From Streptomyces armeniacus (GTDB lineage Bacteria > Actinomycetota > Actinomycetes > Streptomycetales > Streptomycetaceae): a stretch of DNA of 64,000 nt. The translations under genes were made by a program, and so were the position numbers. This document shows positions 43,374 to 51,350 of the stretch, piece by piece (the first letter of the stretch is position 1; every line of letters starts with the position of its first letter). The stretch lies in the NCBI RefSeq assembly GCF_003355155.1, contig NZ_CP031320.1, positions 1,350,369 to 1,414,368 on the forward strand, given 5' to 3'. The notes beneath the pieces are model-generated. The model was not told the DNA's origin and searched no databases. It saw nothing but the letters and a program-made list of their open reading frames with translations.

Positions 43374-44273
43374 CTAGCGGCTCAGGCGCTGGAAGCGGCG
43401 GACGGCCAGCGGCAGGAAGATCGCCGTGATGATCAGCGGCCAGACCACCGCCATCAGCGCCGCGTGCTCCTCGATCCAGCTGCCGCCGCTCGGCGCGGGA
43501 TTGCCGTACAGGTCGCGGACCGCGTTCGCCGTCGAGGACACGGGGTTCCACATCGCGATGGTGCCCAGCCAGTCGGGCATCGCGGACGGCGGCGTGAAGA
43601 CGCTGGAGATCATGCCGAAGGGGAAGGCGACGGCGAAGAGGTTGCCCGCGGCCTCCTGGTTCGGGGTGATCAGGCCCAGCAGGACGCCGATCCAGATGAG
43701 CGAGAAGCGGAGCAGGAGCAGCAGCGCGAACGCGTACAGCGTGGCCGGCAGGCCGCCGTCCGAGCGCCAGCCGACCACCAGCGCGATCACCGCGAGCACG
43801 AGCAGGTCCAGCCCGGCGTGCAGAACGTCCGAGACGCCGCGGCCGGTGACGACGGCGGACGGGGACATCGGCATCGAGCGGAAGCGGTCGGTGACGCCGC
43901 GCTCCTTGTCGATGACGACGGCCATCGCCGTGTTCATGAAGCCGAACGCCATGGTCATCGCGAACATGCCGGGCATCGCGTACGCCTTGTAGTCGACGCC
44001 CTCGCCTACGTCCATCGCGCTGCCGAAGACGTACACGAACAGCAGCACGGAGACGATCGGGAAGCCCAACTGCCAGGCGATCAGCGACGGTTGCTTGACC
44101 AGGTGCGTCAGGTCGCGGCGTACGATCGTCCCGCAGTCGGCGAACGCCCAGTAGAGGCGACGCTCGGGGCCGTCGAGGTCGAGCGGGGTCAGCGGGGTCA
44201 AGGGGGTCGCGCCGGTCGCGGGCGCGGTCTTCGCCGTGCTGCCGCCGTCCCGTGCCGTCTCGTCGCCGCTCAT
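43374..44273 (-). CDS. ABC-2 type export permease (DrrB-like)
   Basis: A 299-aa membrane protein with six transmembrane helices and the ABC2 signature region ([38 protein letters not shown]). The N-terminal 40 residues are cytoplasmic and Thr/Ala-rich. The DrrB family exports anthracyclines and other hydrophobic drugs. Its ATG overlaps the ATPase stop (ATGA), so the two are co-translated. Confidence 0.9.
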   Translation of the reverse strand: MSGDETARDGGSTAKTAPATGATPLTPLTPLDLDGPERRLYWAFADCGTIVRRDLTHLVKQPSLIAWQLGFPIVSVLLFVYVFGSAMDVGEGVDYKAYAMPGMFAMTMAFGFMNTAMAVVIDKERGVTDRFRSMPMSPSAVVTGRGVSDVLHAGLDLLVLAVIALVVGWRSDGGLPATLYAFALLLLLRFSLIWIGVLLGLITPNQEAAGNLFAVAFPFGMISSVFTPPSAMPDWLGTIAMWNPVSSTANAVRDLYGNPAPSGGSWIEEHAALMAVVWPLIITAIFLPLAVRRFQRLSR

Positions 44274-45262
44274 GCGGACACCTCCTCCTTCTCGGCCGCC
44301 GGCCGGCCGGTCAGCGTCAGGAACACCTCGTCGAGCGTCGGCCGCCGCAGCCCGATGTCCTCCACCGCGATCCCCGCGTCCTGGAGCGTCCGCGCCACCT
44401 CGGTCAGCGCGGCCACCCGGTCGGTGACCGGGGCGTGCACCCGCAGCTCCTCGGCGTCGGTCTCCGGCTCGGCGCCGCCGGCCGCGACCCGGGCCACGGT
44501 CTTCACGACGGCGGGGATGTCGGCCGCGGTCGCGACGACCACCTCGATACGGTCGCCGCCGACCGCCCGCTTCAGACCGGCCGGTGTGTCCTCGGTGATG
44601 TTGCGGCCGCGGTCGATGAGGGCGATGCGGTCGGAGAGCTTGTCGGCCTCGTCCAGGTAGTGCGTCGTGAGCAGGACGGTGGTGCCGCCCGCGGCGAGCG
44701 CGCGGATGGCGTCCCACACCTCGCTGCGGCCGCGCGGGTCGAGCCCGGTCGTCGGCTCGTCCAGGAACAGCACCTCGGGCGCGAGGATCATGCTGGACGC
44801 GAGGTCGAGCCGGCGCCGCATGCCGCCGCTGAAGTCCTTGGGCTGCTTCTCGGCGGCGTCGGCGAGGCTGAACTGCTCCAGCAGTTCGGCCGCCCGCTGC
44901 CGCGCCCGCGCGCTGCCGAGGTGGAAGAGGCGGCCGAACATCTCGAGGTTCTGGCGGGCGGTGATGATCTCGTCGACAGCAGCGTTCTGTCCGGTCAGTC
45001 CGATACGGCGGCGCACCTTGCGGGGTTCGCGCGCCACGTCGTGGCCGCCGACGAGGGCCCGGCCGCCGTCCGCGCGGATCAGCGTGCTGAGGATGCGCAC
45101 GGCGGTGGTCTTGCCCGCGCCGTTCGGGCCGAGCAGGCCGTAGACCGTCCCGCGGGGCACGGCGAGGTCGAAGCCGTCGAGCGCGCGCTTGTCGCCGTAG
45201 GACTTGGTGAGGCCCTCGGCGAGGACGGAGTGGCCGGAGCGGCCGGTCGTTTCCGAGCCCAC
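44270..45262 (-). CDS. DrrA-like ABC exporter ATPase
   Basis: A 330-aa ATPase: Walker [11 protein letters not shown], signature [12 protein letters not shown], Walker [15 protein letters not shown]-loop [10 protein letters not shown], and the C-terminal DrrA-type domain ending [29 protein letters not shown] precedes the GTG at 45262. A perfect palindrome at 45294-45312 lies 32 bp upstream, and the divergent TetR gene beyond it is the probable repressor. The pair is likely an induced drug or metabolite efflux system. Confidence 0.92.
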   Translation of the reverse strand: MGSETTGRSGHSVLAEGLTKSYGDKRALDGFDLAVPRGTVYGLLGPNGAGKTTAVRILSTLIRADGGRALVGGHDVAREPRKVRRRIGLTGQNAAVDEIITARQNLEMFGRLFHLGSARARQRAAELLEQFSLADAAEKQPKDFSGGMRRRLDLASSMILAPEVLFLDEPTTGLDPRGRSEVWDAIRALAAGGTTVLLTTHYLDEADKLSDRIALIDRGRNITEDTPAGLKRAVGGDRIEVVVATAADIPAVVKTVARVAAGGAEPETDAEELRVHAPVTDRVAALTEVARTLQDAGIAVEDIGLRRPTLDEVFLTLTGRPAAEKEEVSA

Positions 45263-45293
45263 GGTTCCCCCCTTCGTATGGGTGATCGCGAAA

Positions 45294-45312
45294 CTGGGTA
45301 CGCTGTACCCAG
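45294..45312. promoter_or_regulatory. TetR operator, perfect palindrome
   Basis: CTGGGTAC-GCT-GTACCCAG has perfect 8-bp arms midway between the divergent DrrA-like and TetR genes, so one site could control both. Confidence 0.75.
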
Positions 45313-45369
45313 CAAGAAAAGCGTACACCCTACGCAGCTCTCCGCAAGCGTTTTAGGATGGCGGTCACC

Positions 45370-46188
45370 ATGACGACGGCACACAGCGGCAGCGGAGACC
45401 TCCAGCGCGCCCTCGACCTGCTCTGGGGCATGAAGGAAGCGCCGAAGCGCGGGCCCAAACCGGGCCTGACGCTGGAGCGTGTCGTGGCCACCGCCGTCGA
45501 CGTCGCCGACGATGAAGGCCTGGACGCCGTGTCGATGCGCCGCGTCGCGACGGAGCTGGGCGTCGGCACGATGTCGCTCTACCGCTACGTGCCCGGCAAG
45601 ACCGAACTGCTGGAGCTGATGCTCGACCACGTGCAGGCGTTCCCGCCGGACGTCGACGCGGACGAGTTCCGCCGGCGCGGCTGGCGCACGGTCATGGAGA
45701 CCACGGGCCGGGGCGTCTGGGAGATGTATCTGGCGCACCCCTGGCTGCTCCAGGTCAGCCAGGCACGCCCGCTGCTCGGCCCGAACGGCGTGGCCGGACT
45801 CGACGTCGCCCTCAGCGGCCTGGAGGGCCTCCGCCTGACGGACCGCGAACGGATGGGCGTGGTCGTCGCCCTGGACGGGTTCGTCAGCGGCAGCGCGCGC
45901 ACGTACCTCCAAGGGCTGGAGGCGGCCAAGCGCACCGGCATCAGCGACGAGGAGTTCTGGCAGGCGCAGGGGCCGTACCTCGACAAGGCGATGCGGAGCG
46001 GCAACTTCCCGTCGCTCGCGAGGCTGAGCCCGGAAACCTTCGACGCGACCGGCGTGGAACTCTTCGAGTTCGGGCTGCAGCGGATTCTGGACGGCTTCGC
46101 GGTGCTCATCGACGCGGCGGCGGAGCGGGCGGACACGGACGTGGAGACGGACACGGGCGGGGGCGACGGCGCAGGCGACTGCCGGTAA
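45370..46188 (+). CDS. TetR-family regulator (TetR_C_1 type)
   Basis: A 272-aa repressor with the DNA-binding domain at about 35-80 (LERVVATAVDVADDEGLDAV, GVGTMSLYRYVPGKTELLEL) and a TetR_C_1 ligand domain as in tetracycline- and drug-sensing regulators. ATG 45370 is preferred because AGGATGG lies about 9 bases upstream; 45358 is possible but has AGG directly adjacent. An acidic Asp/Gly-rich tail follows. It probably represses the DrrAB-type exporter until a drug binds. Confidence 0.87.
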   Translation: MTTAHSGSGDLQRALDLLWGMKEAPKRGPKPGLTLERVVATAVDVADDEGLDAVSMRRVATELGVGTMSLYRYVPGKTELLELMLDHVQAFPPDVDADEFRRRGWRTVMETTGRGVWEMYLAHPWLLQVSQARPLLGPNGVAGLDVALSGLEGLRLTDRERMGVVVALDGFVSGSARTYLQGLEAAKRTGISDEEFWQAQGPYLDKAMRSGNFPSLARLSPETFDATGVELFEFGLQRILDGFAVLIDAAAERADTDVETDTGGGDGAGDCR

Positions 46189-46243
46189 GCCGCCCCCGCG
46201 CCCCGCGCGTACGCGACGTGCGCCCGTACGCCCCGCCCGTACG

Positions 46244-47494
46244 TCAGTCGCGGCCGCGCCGGAAGAGGCGGCGGAGCAGCATCCAGACCATGAACGCCGC
46301 CGCGAAGGTCGCGCCGCCCACGACCAGGTCCCGGTTCTCCTCGGGGCTGTTGCCGTCCGCGCTCGAGCCGCCGTCGCCGCCGTTCCGCTTCTCCTCGGCG
46401 GCCTTCTCGGCGGCGGCCTTCTCCGAGAGGACCTTGTCCTCCAGTTCGGCGGGCTCGACCGAGCTGGACTCGCCCTCCGTGCCCAGCATCAGATACCGGC
46501 CGTCGAGTGTGAACGTGACGGACTCGCCCTGCCGTTGCATCGGGATGCTCACCGTGTCGATCGGCTTCATGCGGCCCTTGGCGCTCCAGCTGTACATCTC
46601 GGACCCCAGGTAGCTGCGCAGCATCAGCCGCGTGCCGTCCGGCGAGAAGGCGCCGTCGGTGGCCCACATCTCGGTGTCGCCGATGCGGCGGAAGGTGTTC
46701 ACGCCGGAGGTGCTGAGCTTCTCGGGTCCGGCGTAGACGCCGCCCTTCTCCTCCTTGTTCTTGCTGGCGATGTACGCGCGGCCGGTCTTCGGGTGCACCA
46801 TCAGCGACTCGGCGTCGCGCGGCCCGTCGGCGTACCGGACGGTGTAACGAGTGGGCGTGAGCGTGACGTTGCGGAGCTTCTTCGGTTCGGGGAAGCGGTA
46901 GATCCAGACCTCGCTCCAGCGTCCGCCGAGGTTGTCCCCGATGTCGCCGACGTAGACGTCGCCGTCCGGGCCGATGGAGATGCCCTCCACGTCGCGCGGC
47001 ATGATGCCGCGCAGTGTGACGGTCGCGACGGTCTTGCCGGAGTCGCTGTCGACGGCGTAGATGTACGGGCCGTCCTCGCTGTCGTTGTGCGTCCAGTACA
47101 CGCCCGGGTGGGCCCGGCTGGCGGCGAGGCCGCTGGACTCCGTGATCCGCGGGTCCTCGATGGTGAACTCCTCGGGCCCGTCGTCCGCCGCCGCCGGCGG
47201 CGCCATGGCGCCGGCCGCCAGCAGCCCCAGCACCGCGACCGCCCCGGCCACGGCGACCGCACGCCCCACGCGCACGCGCCCGCCGCCTCGCCCGCCTCCC
47301 CCGCGGCCCGGCGTGGAACGGCCGTAGCGGGTACGGGAGTTCGCGGTGCCGTCGTACGGGGCGTTGGGCAGGTCGCCGTACGGAGAGCCGTACGGGTCGG
47401 CGAACTGATCGCCGTACGGGGCGTCGTACGAGCCGGCGTACCGATCGCCGTACGGACCGCCCGGCACACAGGGCCGGAAGCAGGATGCGCGCAT
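46244..47494 (-). CDS. membrane-anchored extracytoplasmic beta-propeller protein
   Basis: A 416-aa protein. The N-terminal 70 residues contain Pro-Tyr-Gly-Asp type repeats, then a membrane segment (AVAGAVAVLGLLAAGAMA) exports the rest. The outside domain has propeller-like repeats: SSGLAASRAHPGVYWTHNDS, VEGISIGPDGDVYVGDIGDN, RDAESLMVHPKTGRAYIASK and ATDGAFSPDGTRLMLRSYLG. A Lys/Glu/Ala coiled segment and a C-terminal membrane helix with an Arg-rich tail end it. Ligand unknown. The divergent SGNH hydrolase has similar Pro-Tyr-Gly-Asp repeats. Confidence 0.8.
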   Translation of the reverse strand: MRASCFRPCVPGGPYGDRYAGSYDAPYGDQFADPYGSPYGDLPNAPYDGTANSRTRYGRSTPGRGGGGRGGGRVRVGRAVAVAGAVAVLGLLAAGAMAPPAAADDGPEEFTIEDPRITESSGLAASRAHPGVYWTHNDSEDGPYIYAVDSDSGKTVATVTLRGIMPRDVEGISIGPDGDVYVGDIGDNLGGRWSEVWIYRFPEPKKLRNVTLTPTRYTVRYADGPRDAESLMVHPKTGRAYIASKNKEEKGGVYAGPEKLSTSGVNTFRRIGDTEMWATDGAFSPDGTRLMLRSYLGSEMYSWSAKGRMKPIDTVSIPMQRQGESVTFTLDGRYLMLGTEGESSSVEPAELEDKVLSEKAAAEKAAEEKRNGGDGGSSADGNSPEENRDLVVGGATFAAAFMVWMLLRRLFRRGRD

Positions 47495-47571
47495 GGCGCC
47501 TAGCCTGCCATCCCGCACCGGGTGACCGGCATCACATCGCAGGTCATCAGCCGGTCCGGGAGGATGGCCCG

Positions 47572-48429
47572 ATGCGCATCATGTTCGTCGGCGATTCCAT
47601 GACCGTGGGAAGCGCGGGCGACATCACCTGGCGCTACCGGATGTGGCGGCACCTGAACGCGACGTACGGCGGCCCGTACCGCATCGTCGGCCCCCGTACG
47701 GAGCTGCACGAAGGCTCCGTCGCGTACGGCGCGCACGACTTCCCCGAGCACGCCCGGCGCCACCTCGCGGGCTGGGGTGAAGGCTGGCTGCATCTCGCGC
47801 CGCTCGTCGCGTCCGCCGTCCGCCGCGGCAAGGCGGACACGCTGCTGGTCTCCCTCGGCCTGATCGACCTCGGCTTCTATACGGACGTGCCGCAGACCAC
47901 GGAGAACGTGCGCCGCTTCCTCGCCGAGGCGCGCGCCGCCAACCCGCGGCTGCGCGCCGTCCTGCTGCCGGTGATACCCAACGTGCGCGCGCTGACGGAC
48001 CCTTCGTTCGCGGCGCAGTGCGACGCGTTCAACGAGCAGCTCGCGAAGACCGTCGCCGACCTGTCCACCCCGTCCGCTCCCCTGCTGCTCGCGTCGCAGC
48101 CCGCGGACTGGGTGCTGGACCGCGACACTTACGACGGCACGCACCCGTCGGCCAGCGGCGAGCACCGTATGGCGGCGGCTTTCGCGGACACCCTGCACCA
48201 GGGGTGGTCGGTGGGCGGGCCGTACGGCGCTCCGTACGGTGACGCCTGCGGCGGTGCGTCCGGTGACACGTACAGCGATCCGTACGGTGACGCTTACGGC
48301 GATCCGTACAGCGACTCGTACGGCGGCGCGGCGGATGGCGCGTACGGCCGCGCCACATTCACCGCCCGGAAACGCACAGACCGGCGCGCCCGGCGGGCCC
48401 TCGCGGCGGAGTTTGACTCTCGCAGCTGA
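47572..48429 (+). CDS. SGNH/GDSL hydrolase with repetitive C-terminus
   Basis: A 285-aa esterase-fold protein. Block I is FVGDSMTVGSAGD (nucleophile Ser), block V is DGTHPSASGEHRM (Asp and His). No signal peptide is visible, so it is cytoplasmic or exported otherwise. Residues 215-265 are a tyrosine/glycine/aspartate-rich tail made of PYGD-like units encoded by CCGTACGG repeats. SD GGGAGG precedes the ATG. Blocks II and III are less clear (SLGLIDLG for GxND), so activity may differ. Confidence 0.82.
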   Translation: MRIMFVGDSMTVGSAGDITWRYRMWRHLNATYGGPYRIVGPRTELHEGSVAYGAHDFPEHARRHLAGWGEGWLHLAPLVASAVRRGKADTLLVSLGLIDLGFYTDVPQTTENVRRFLAEARAANPRLRAVLLPVIPNVRALTDPSFAAQCDAFNEQLAKTVADLSTPSAPLLLASQPADWVLDRDTYDGTHPSASGEHRMAAAFADTLHQGWSVGGPYGAPYGDACGGASGDTYSDPYGDAYGDPYSDSYGGAADGAYGRATFTARKRTDRRARRALAAEFDSRS

Positions 48430-48681
48430 CAACTCCGGCGCGGGGCCGCCCCGTTGGCGGAGAAAAACGCCGAATGCTCTCTTGTTTTCCGCTGTAGTAC
48501 AGGTCTCAATGTTCAGCATCGGCCCGATGACTGTTCGTCCGTGTGACGGCCCGTACGGGGCACCGAGCCGCGGCCCCCGTACGGATACCGGCGCACCGCT
48601 GCACTCACCACAGCACCCCCCATCGCCACGTCCTCGGACGCGGCTGTCCGGAAAGTCCCCCACGACCGGAAGGCAGTTGGC

Positions 48682-49149
48682 ATGAAGCTCAGCATCATCG
48701 GAATCGGCACGGCAGGCGCGGCCGCTCTCGCCGCGGGCGCGCTGATCATGGCCCCGACGGCGACCGCCGTCGACCCCACCACCGCCACCCTCACCGCGGA
48801 CTGCGGCAGCTTCGGCTCCGGCGAGGTCAAGCTCGACGCCACACAGGACGGCACGGCGGCGACCATCACCCTCTCCTCGTCCGCGGTCAAGGCGCCCATC
48901 GCCGTCGCGGAGAACTCGGTGGAGACGTCCCTGACGCTGGCCAACGCGAACGGCGGCGACGACGTGACCTTCAGCGGGAACTCCAACCCGGCGATGAGCG
49001 CCGGGGACGACGTGAACTCCGGCCCGCTGGACGCCACGGTCACCGCGGGCGACGTACTGGAGGCCAAGTCCGCCACGATCAAGGTCCTGGGTATCACGGT
49101 GAACTGCACGGCCACGTCGGCCCAGAACCCGGGCCCGTTCACCTTCTGA
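48682..49149 (+). CDS. small secreted protein
   Basis: A 155-aa protein with a Sec signal (MKLSIIGIGTAGAAALAAGA, cleavage near ATA-VDP). The mature part is beta-rich, Thr/Ala/Asp-dominated, and has two Cys near its ends that may form a disulfide. I do not recognise the family. SD GGAAGG is well spaced. The 252-bp gap upstream holds a perfect dyad, CTGTA-G-TACAG (48492-48502). Three consecutive hairpins follow the gene. Confidence 0.75.
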   Translation: MKLSIIGIGTAGAAALAAGALIMAPTATAVDPTTATLTADCGSFGSGEVKLDATQDGTAATITLSSSAVKAPIAVAENSVETSLTLANANGGDDVTFSGNSNPAMSAGDDVNSGPLDATVTAGDVLEAKSATIKVLGITVNCTATSAQNPGPFTF

Positions 49150-49210
49150 CGGCCTGACGCCGTACGGCCGGCAGCAGCGAGCCGGCCGAGCACGGACACA
49201 ACGGAACGGT

Positions 49211-49280
49211 CCGGCGCCACCCCGGGGTGGCGCCGGTTCCTCCGCGCACGCGGAGGAACCGGCGTCTCCGCGCGCGGAGG
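49211..49280. terminator. overlapping hairpin cluster after secreted-protein gene
   Basis: Hairpin 1: a perfect palindrome with 13-bp arms (49211-49236). Hairpin 2: 15-bp perfect arms, 49231-49245 with 49250-49264. They share 49231-49236 and exclude each other. Hairpin 3: CTCCGC-GC-GCGGAG (49266-49279). Confidence 0.65.
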
Positions 49281-49320
49281 CACCGTACGCGCGTATGGGC
49301 CGTACGCGCGGCGGAAGCAC

Positions 49321-49350
49321 TTGCCTAGAGCGCCCTCGAAGGCGTTGGCT
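49321..49350 (+). promoter_or_regulatory. promoter of aldo/keto reductase, possible MerR type
   Basis: TTGCCT (49321-49326) and TTGGCT (49345-49350) are 18 bp apart around an imperfect dyad GCCTAGAG..CTCGAAGGC. Dyads in a long spacer suit a MerR-type activator. No MerR gene is present. Confidence 0.3.
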
Positions 49351-49357
49351 GCTGTCC

Positions 49358-50356
49358 ATGGAGTACACGCAGCTAGGCCGCACCGGGCTCAAGGTCAGCC
49401 GACTCGTCCTCGGGACCATGAACTTCGGTCCGCTCACGGACGAGACCGACAGCCACGCCATCATGGACGCCGCGCTCGGCTCGGGCGTCAACTTCTTCGA
49501 CACCGCCAACGTCTACGGCTGGGGCGAGAACAAGGGCCGTACGGAGGAGATCGTCGGCAGCTGGTTCGCCAAGGGCGGCGACCGGCGGGAGAAGACCGTA
49601 CTGGCCACCAAGGTCTTCGGTTCGATGGCCGCCGAAGGCGACGGCTGGCCCAACACCTCGCGCCTCTCCGCCCTCAGCATCCGCCGCGCCGTCGATGCCA
49701 GCCTCACCCGCCTCCAGACGGACTACATCGACCTGTACCAGTTCCACCACGTCGACCGCCTGACCCCCTGGGACGAGATCTGGCAGGCGATGGACGTCCT
49801 CGTCCAGCAGGGCAAGATCCTCTACGCCGGCTCGTCCAACCACGCCGGCTGGCACATCGCCCAGGCCAACGAGACGGCCGCGCGCCGTGGTTCGTACGGC
49901 CTGGTCAGCGAGCAGTGCCTGTACAACCTCGCCGAGCGGCGCGCCGAGATGGAGGTCATCCCGGCCGCCGAGAGCTACGGCCTCGGCGTGATCCCGTGGT
50001 CCCCGCTGCACGGCGGCCTGCTCGGCGGCGCGATCCGCAAGCAGAACGAGGGCGGCGCGGGCAAGCGCACCTCCGGCGGCCGTTCGGCGGAGGCGCTCGC
50101 CAACTCGCAGGTGCGCGAGCAGATCCAGGCGTACGAGGACCTGCTGGCCAAGCACGGCCTGGACCCGGGCGAGGCCGCCCTGGCGTGGCTGCTGACCCGG
50201 CCCGGCGTGACCGGTCCCATCGTGGGGCCGCGTACGCAGGAGCAGCTGGCGTCGGCGGTGGGCGCGGTGGATCTGAAGCTGAGCGACGAGGTGCTCAAGG
50301 GCCTGGACGAGATCTTCCCGGGGCCGGGTCCGACGCCGGAGGCGTTCGCCTGGTGA
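49358..50356 (+). CDS. aldo/keto reductase
   Basis: A 332-aa NADPH-dependent oxidoreductase, TIM-barrel. Catalytic tetrad positions: Asp in NFFDTANVYGWG, Tyr in the same stretch, Lys in VLATKVFGSM and His in LYQFHHVDR. The cofactor end has GPIVGPRTQEQLASAVGAVD. It belongs to the YajO/YghZ-like group that reduces aldehydes and ketones. The ATG at 49358 fits the family start (MEYTQLGRTGLKVSRL). Confidence 0.92.
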   Translation: MEYTQLGRTGLKVSRLVLGTMNFGPLTDETDSHAIMDAALGSGVNFFDTANVYGWGENKGRTEEIVGSWFAKGGDRREKTVLATKVFGSMAAEGDGWPNTSRLSALSIRRAVDASLTRLQTDYIDLYQFHHVDRLTPWDEIWQAMDVLVQQGKILYAGSSNHAGWHIAQANETAARRGSYGLVSEQCLYNLAERRAEMEVIPAAESYGLGVIPWSPLHGGLLGGAIRKQNEGGAGKRTSGGRSAEALANSQVREQIQAYEDLLAKHGLDPGEAALAWLLTRPGVTGPIVGPRTQEQLASAVGAVDLKLSDEVLKGLDEIFPGPGPTPEAFAW

Positions 50357-50523
50357 CGACGGGTCTCGTGCCCCGCTGACCTCGCGGGGCTGCCGACCCC
50401 GTGACCTGCCGACAGACGGGCCGGCCGTACTGGCGCCGGGACAGGCGCCCGTACGGCCGTGCCACGTTCGCGTTCGTGGGGGGGGCGGCGGAGGCGCGTG
50501 CGCGCGGGTCGCGTGCGCGCGGG

Positions 50524-50613
50524 TCAGCCGCCGAAGGCGGCGGCGACGGCCACCACGAGGAACAGCATGACGAGTACGCCGCTGACGATCCGGACTCGGG
50601 TCTTCGTATTCAC
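50524..50613 (-). CDS. 29-aa membrane peptide
   Basis: The peptide has a basic start (VNTKTRVR) and a single membrane helix (IVSGVLVMLFLVVAVAAAFG). GGAGG lies 2-6 bases before the GTG at 50613 within GGTGGAGGC. It begins 22 bp after the thpR stop, so it is probably the last gene of that unit. Too short for usual gene callers; function unknown. Confidence 0.55.
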   Translation of the reverse strand: MNTKTRVRIVSGVLVMLFLVVAVAAAFGG

Positions 50614-50635
50614 GCCTCCACCGTAGCGGGAACGC

Positions 50636-51307
50636 TCAGCGGCCCAGCCGCCAGGCCGCCACCGTCGTGTAGCGCGGCTGCTCACCGGGCACGCCACTGG
50701 TCGGCGGCGTACTGCGGACGAGGGCGAGCTCACCGGCCGTCCACGGCGCGCCCTCGAAGCCCGCCAGCGCGGCGACGTACGGCCGCAGGTCCAGCCGCGT
50801 ACCGCGCGTCGCACCCGTACCGCCGGTGCCGTCCGCACCGCCCACGCCGTCCGCACCGTCCCCCTCATGTGTCCCGCCCGCGACGGTGGCCGGGGCGGCG
50901 CGTCGGGTCCGCGCGAGCGTGAGGTGTGCGTGGAACGCCTGCTCCTCCATCGCGATGCCGCTCCTGCGCCCGGCCGCCGACGCCGCCGCCGCGAGCCGTC
51001 CCAGCCGCTCGCGGTCGCCGTCGGCGCCCATCCACAGGGTGCGTTCCCCGAACCGCCCGGCGCCGGCGAGCCGCAGCGTGAGCGGGCGGCCGCGCGCGGC
51101 GGCGCGGGCGAGGCGCCGTTCCAGTTCGGGCCGTACGGGCTCGGCCACCTCGCCGTAGAAGGCCAGCGTGAAGTGCCAGCCCTCGCGCTGCGTCCAGCGC
51201 ATCCGGTCCGCGCCCGGCAGGCCGGGCAGTTCACGCAGCGCGTCGACGGCGACGGCGAGTTCGGCGGTGGCGGCGGGCGGTGGCAGGACGGCGGCGAAGA
51301 GTCTCAT
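50636..51307 (-). CDS. thpR: RNA 2',3'-cyclic phosphodiesterase ThpR
   Basis: A 223-aa 2H phosphoesterase that opens RNA 2',3'-cyclic phosphates. The two catalytic motifs are HFTL (His45) and HLTL (His128). It starts MRLFAAVLPP as the family does. A Gly/Thr/Asp-rich insert of about 30 residues follows the second motif. The 29-aa peptide gene is directly downstream. Confidence 0.9.
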   Translation of the reverse strand: MRLFAAVLPPPAATAELAVAVDALRELPGLPGADRMRWTQREGWHFTLAFYGEVAEPVRPELERRLARAAARGRPLTLRLAGAGRFGERTLWMGADGDRERLGRLAAAASAAGRRSGIAMEEQAFHAHLTLARTRRAAPATVAGGTHEGDGADGVGGADGTGGTGATRGTRLDLRPYVAALAGFEGAPWTAGELALVRSTPPTSGVPGEQPRYTTVAAWRLGR

Positions 51308-51350
51308 ACGGCCAGTCTCCCCACCCGTACGGCGTCACCGCCGCACGCGG

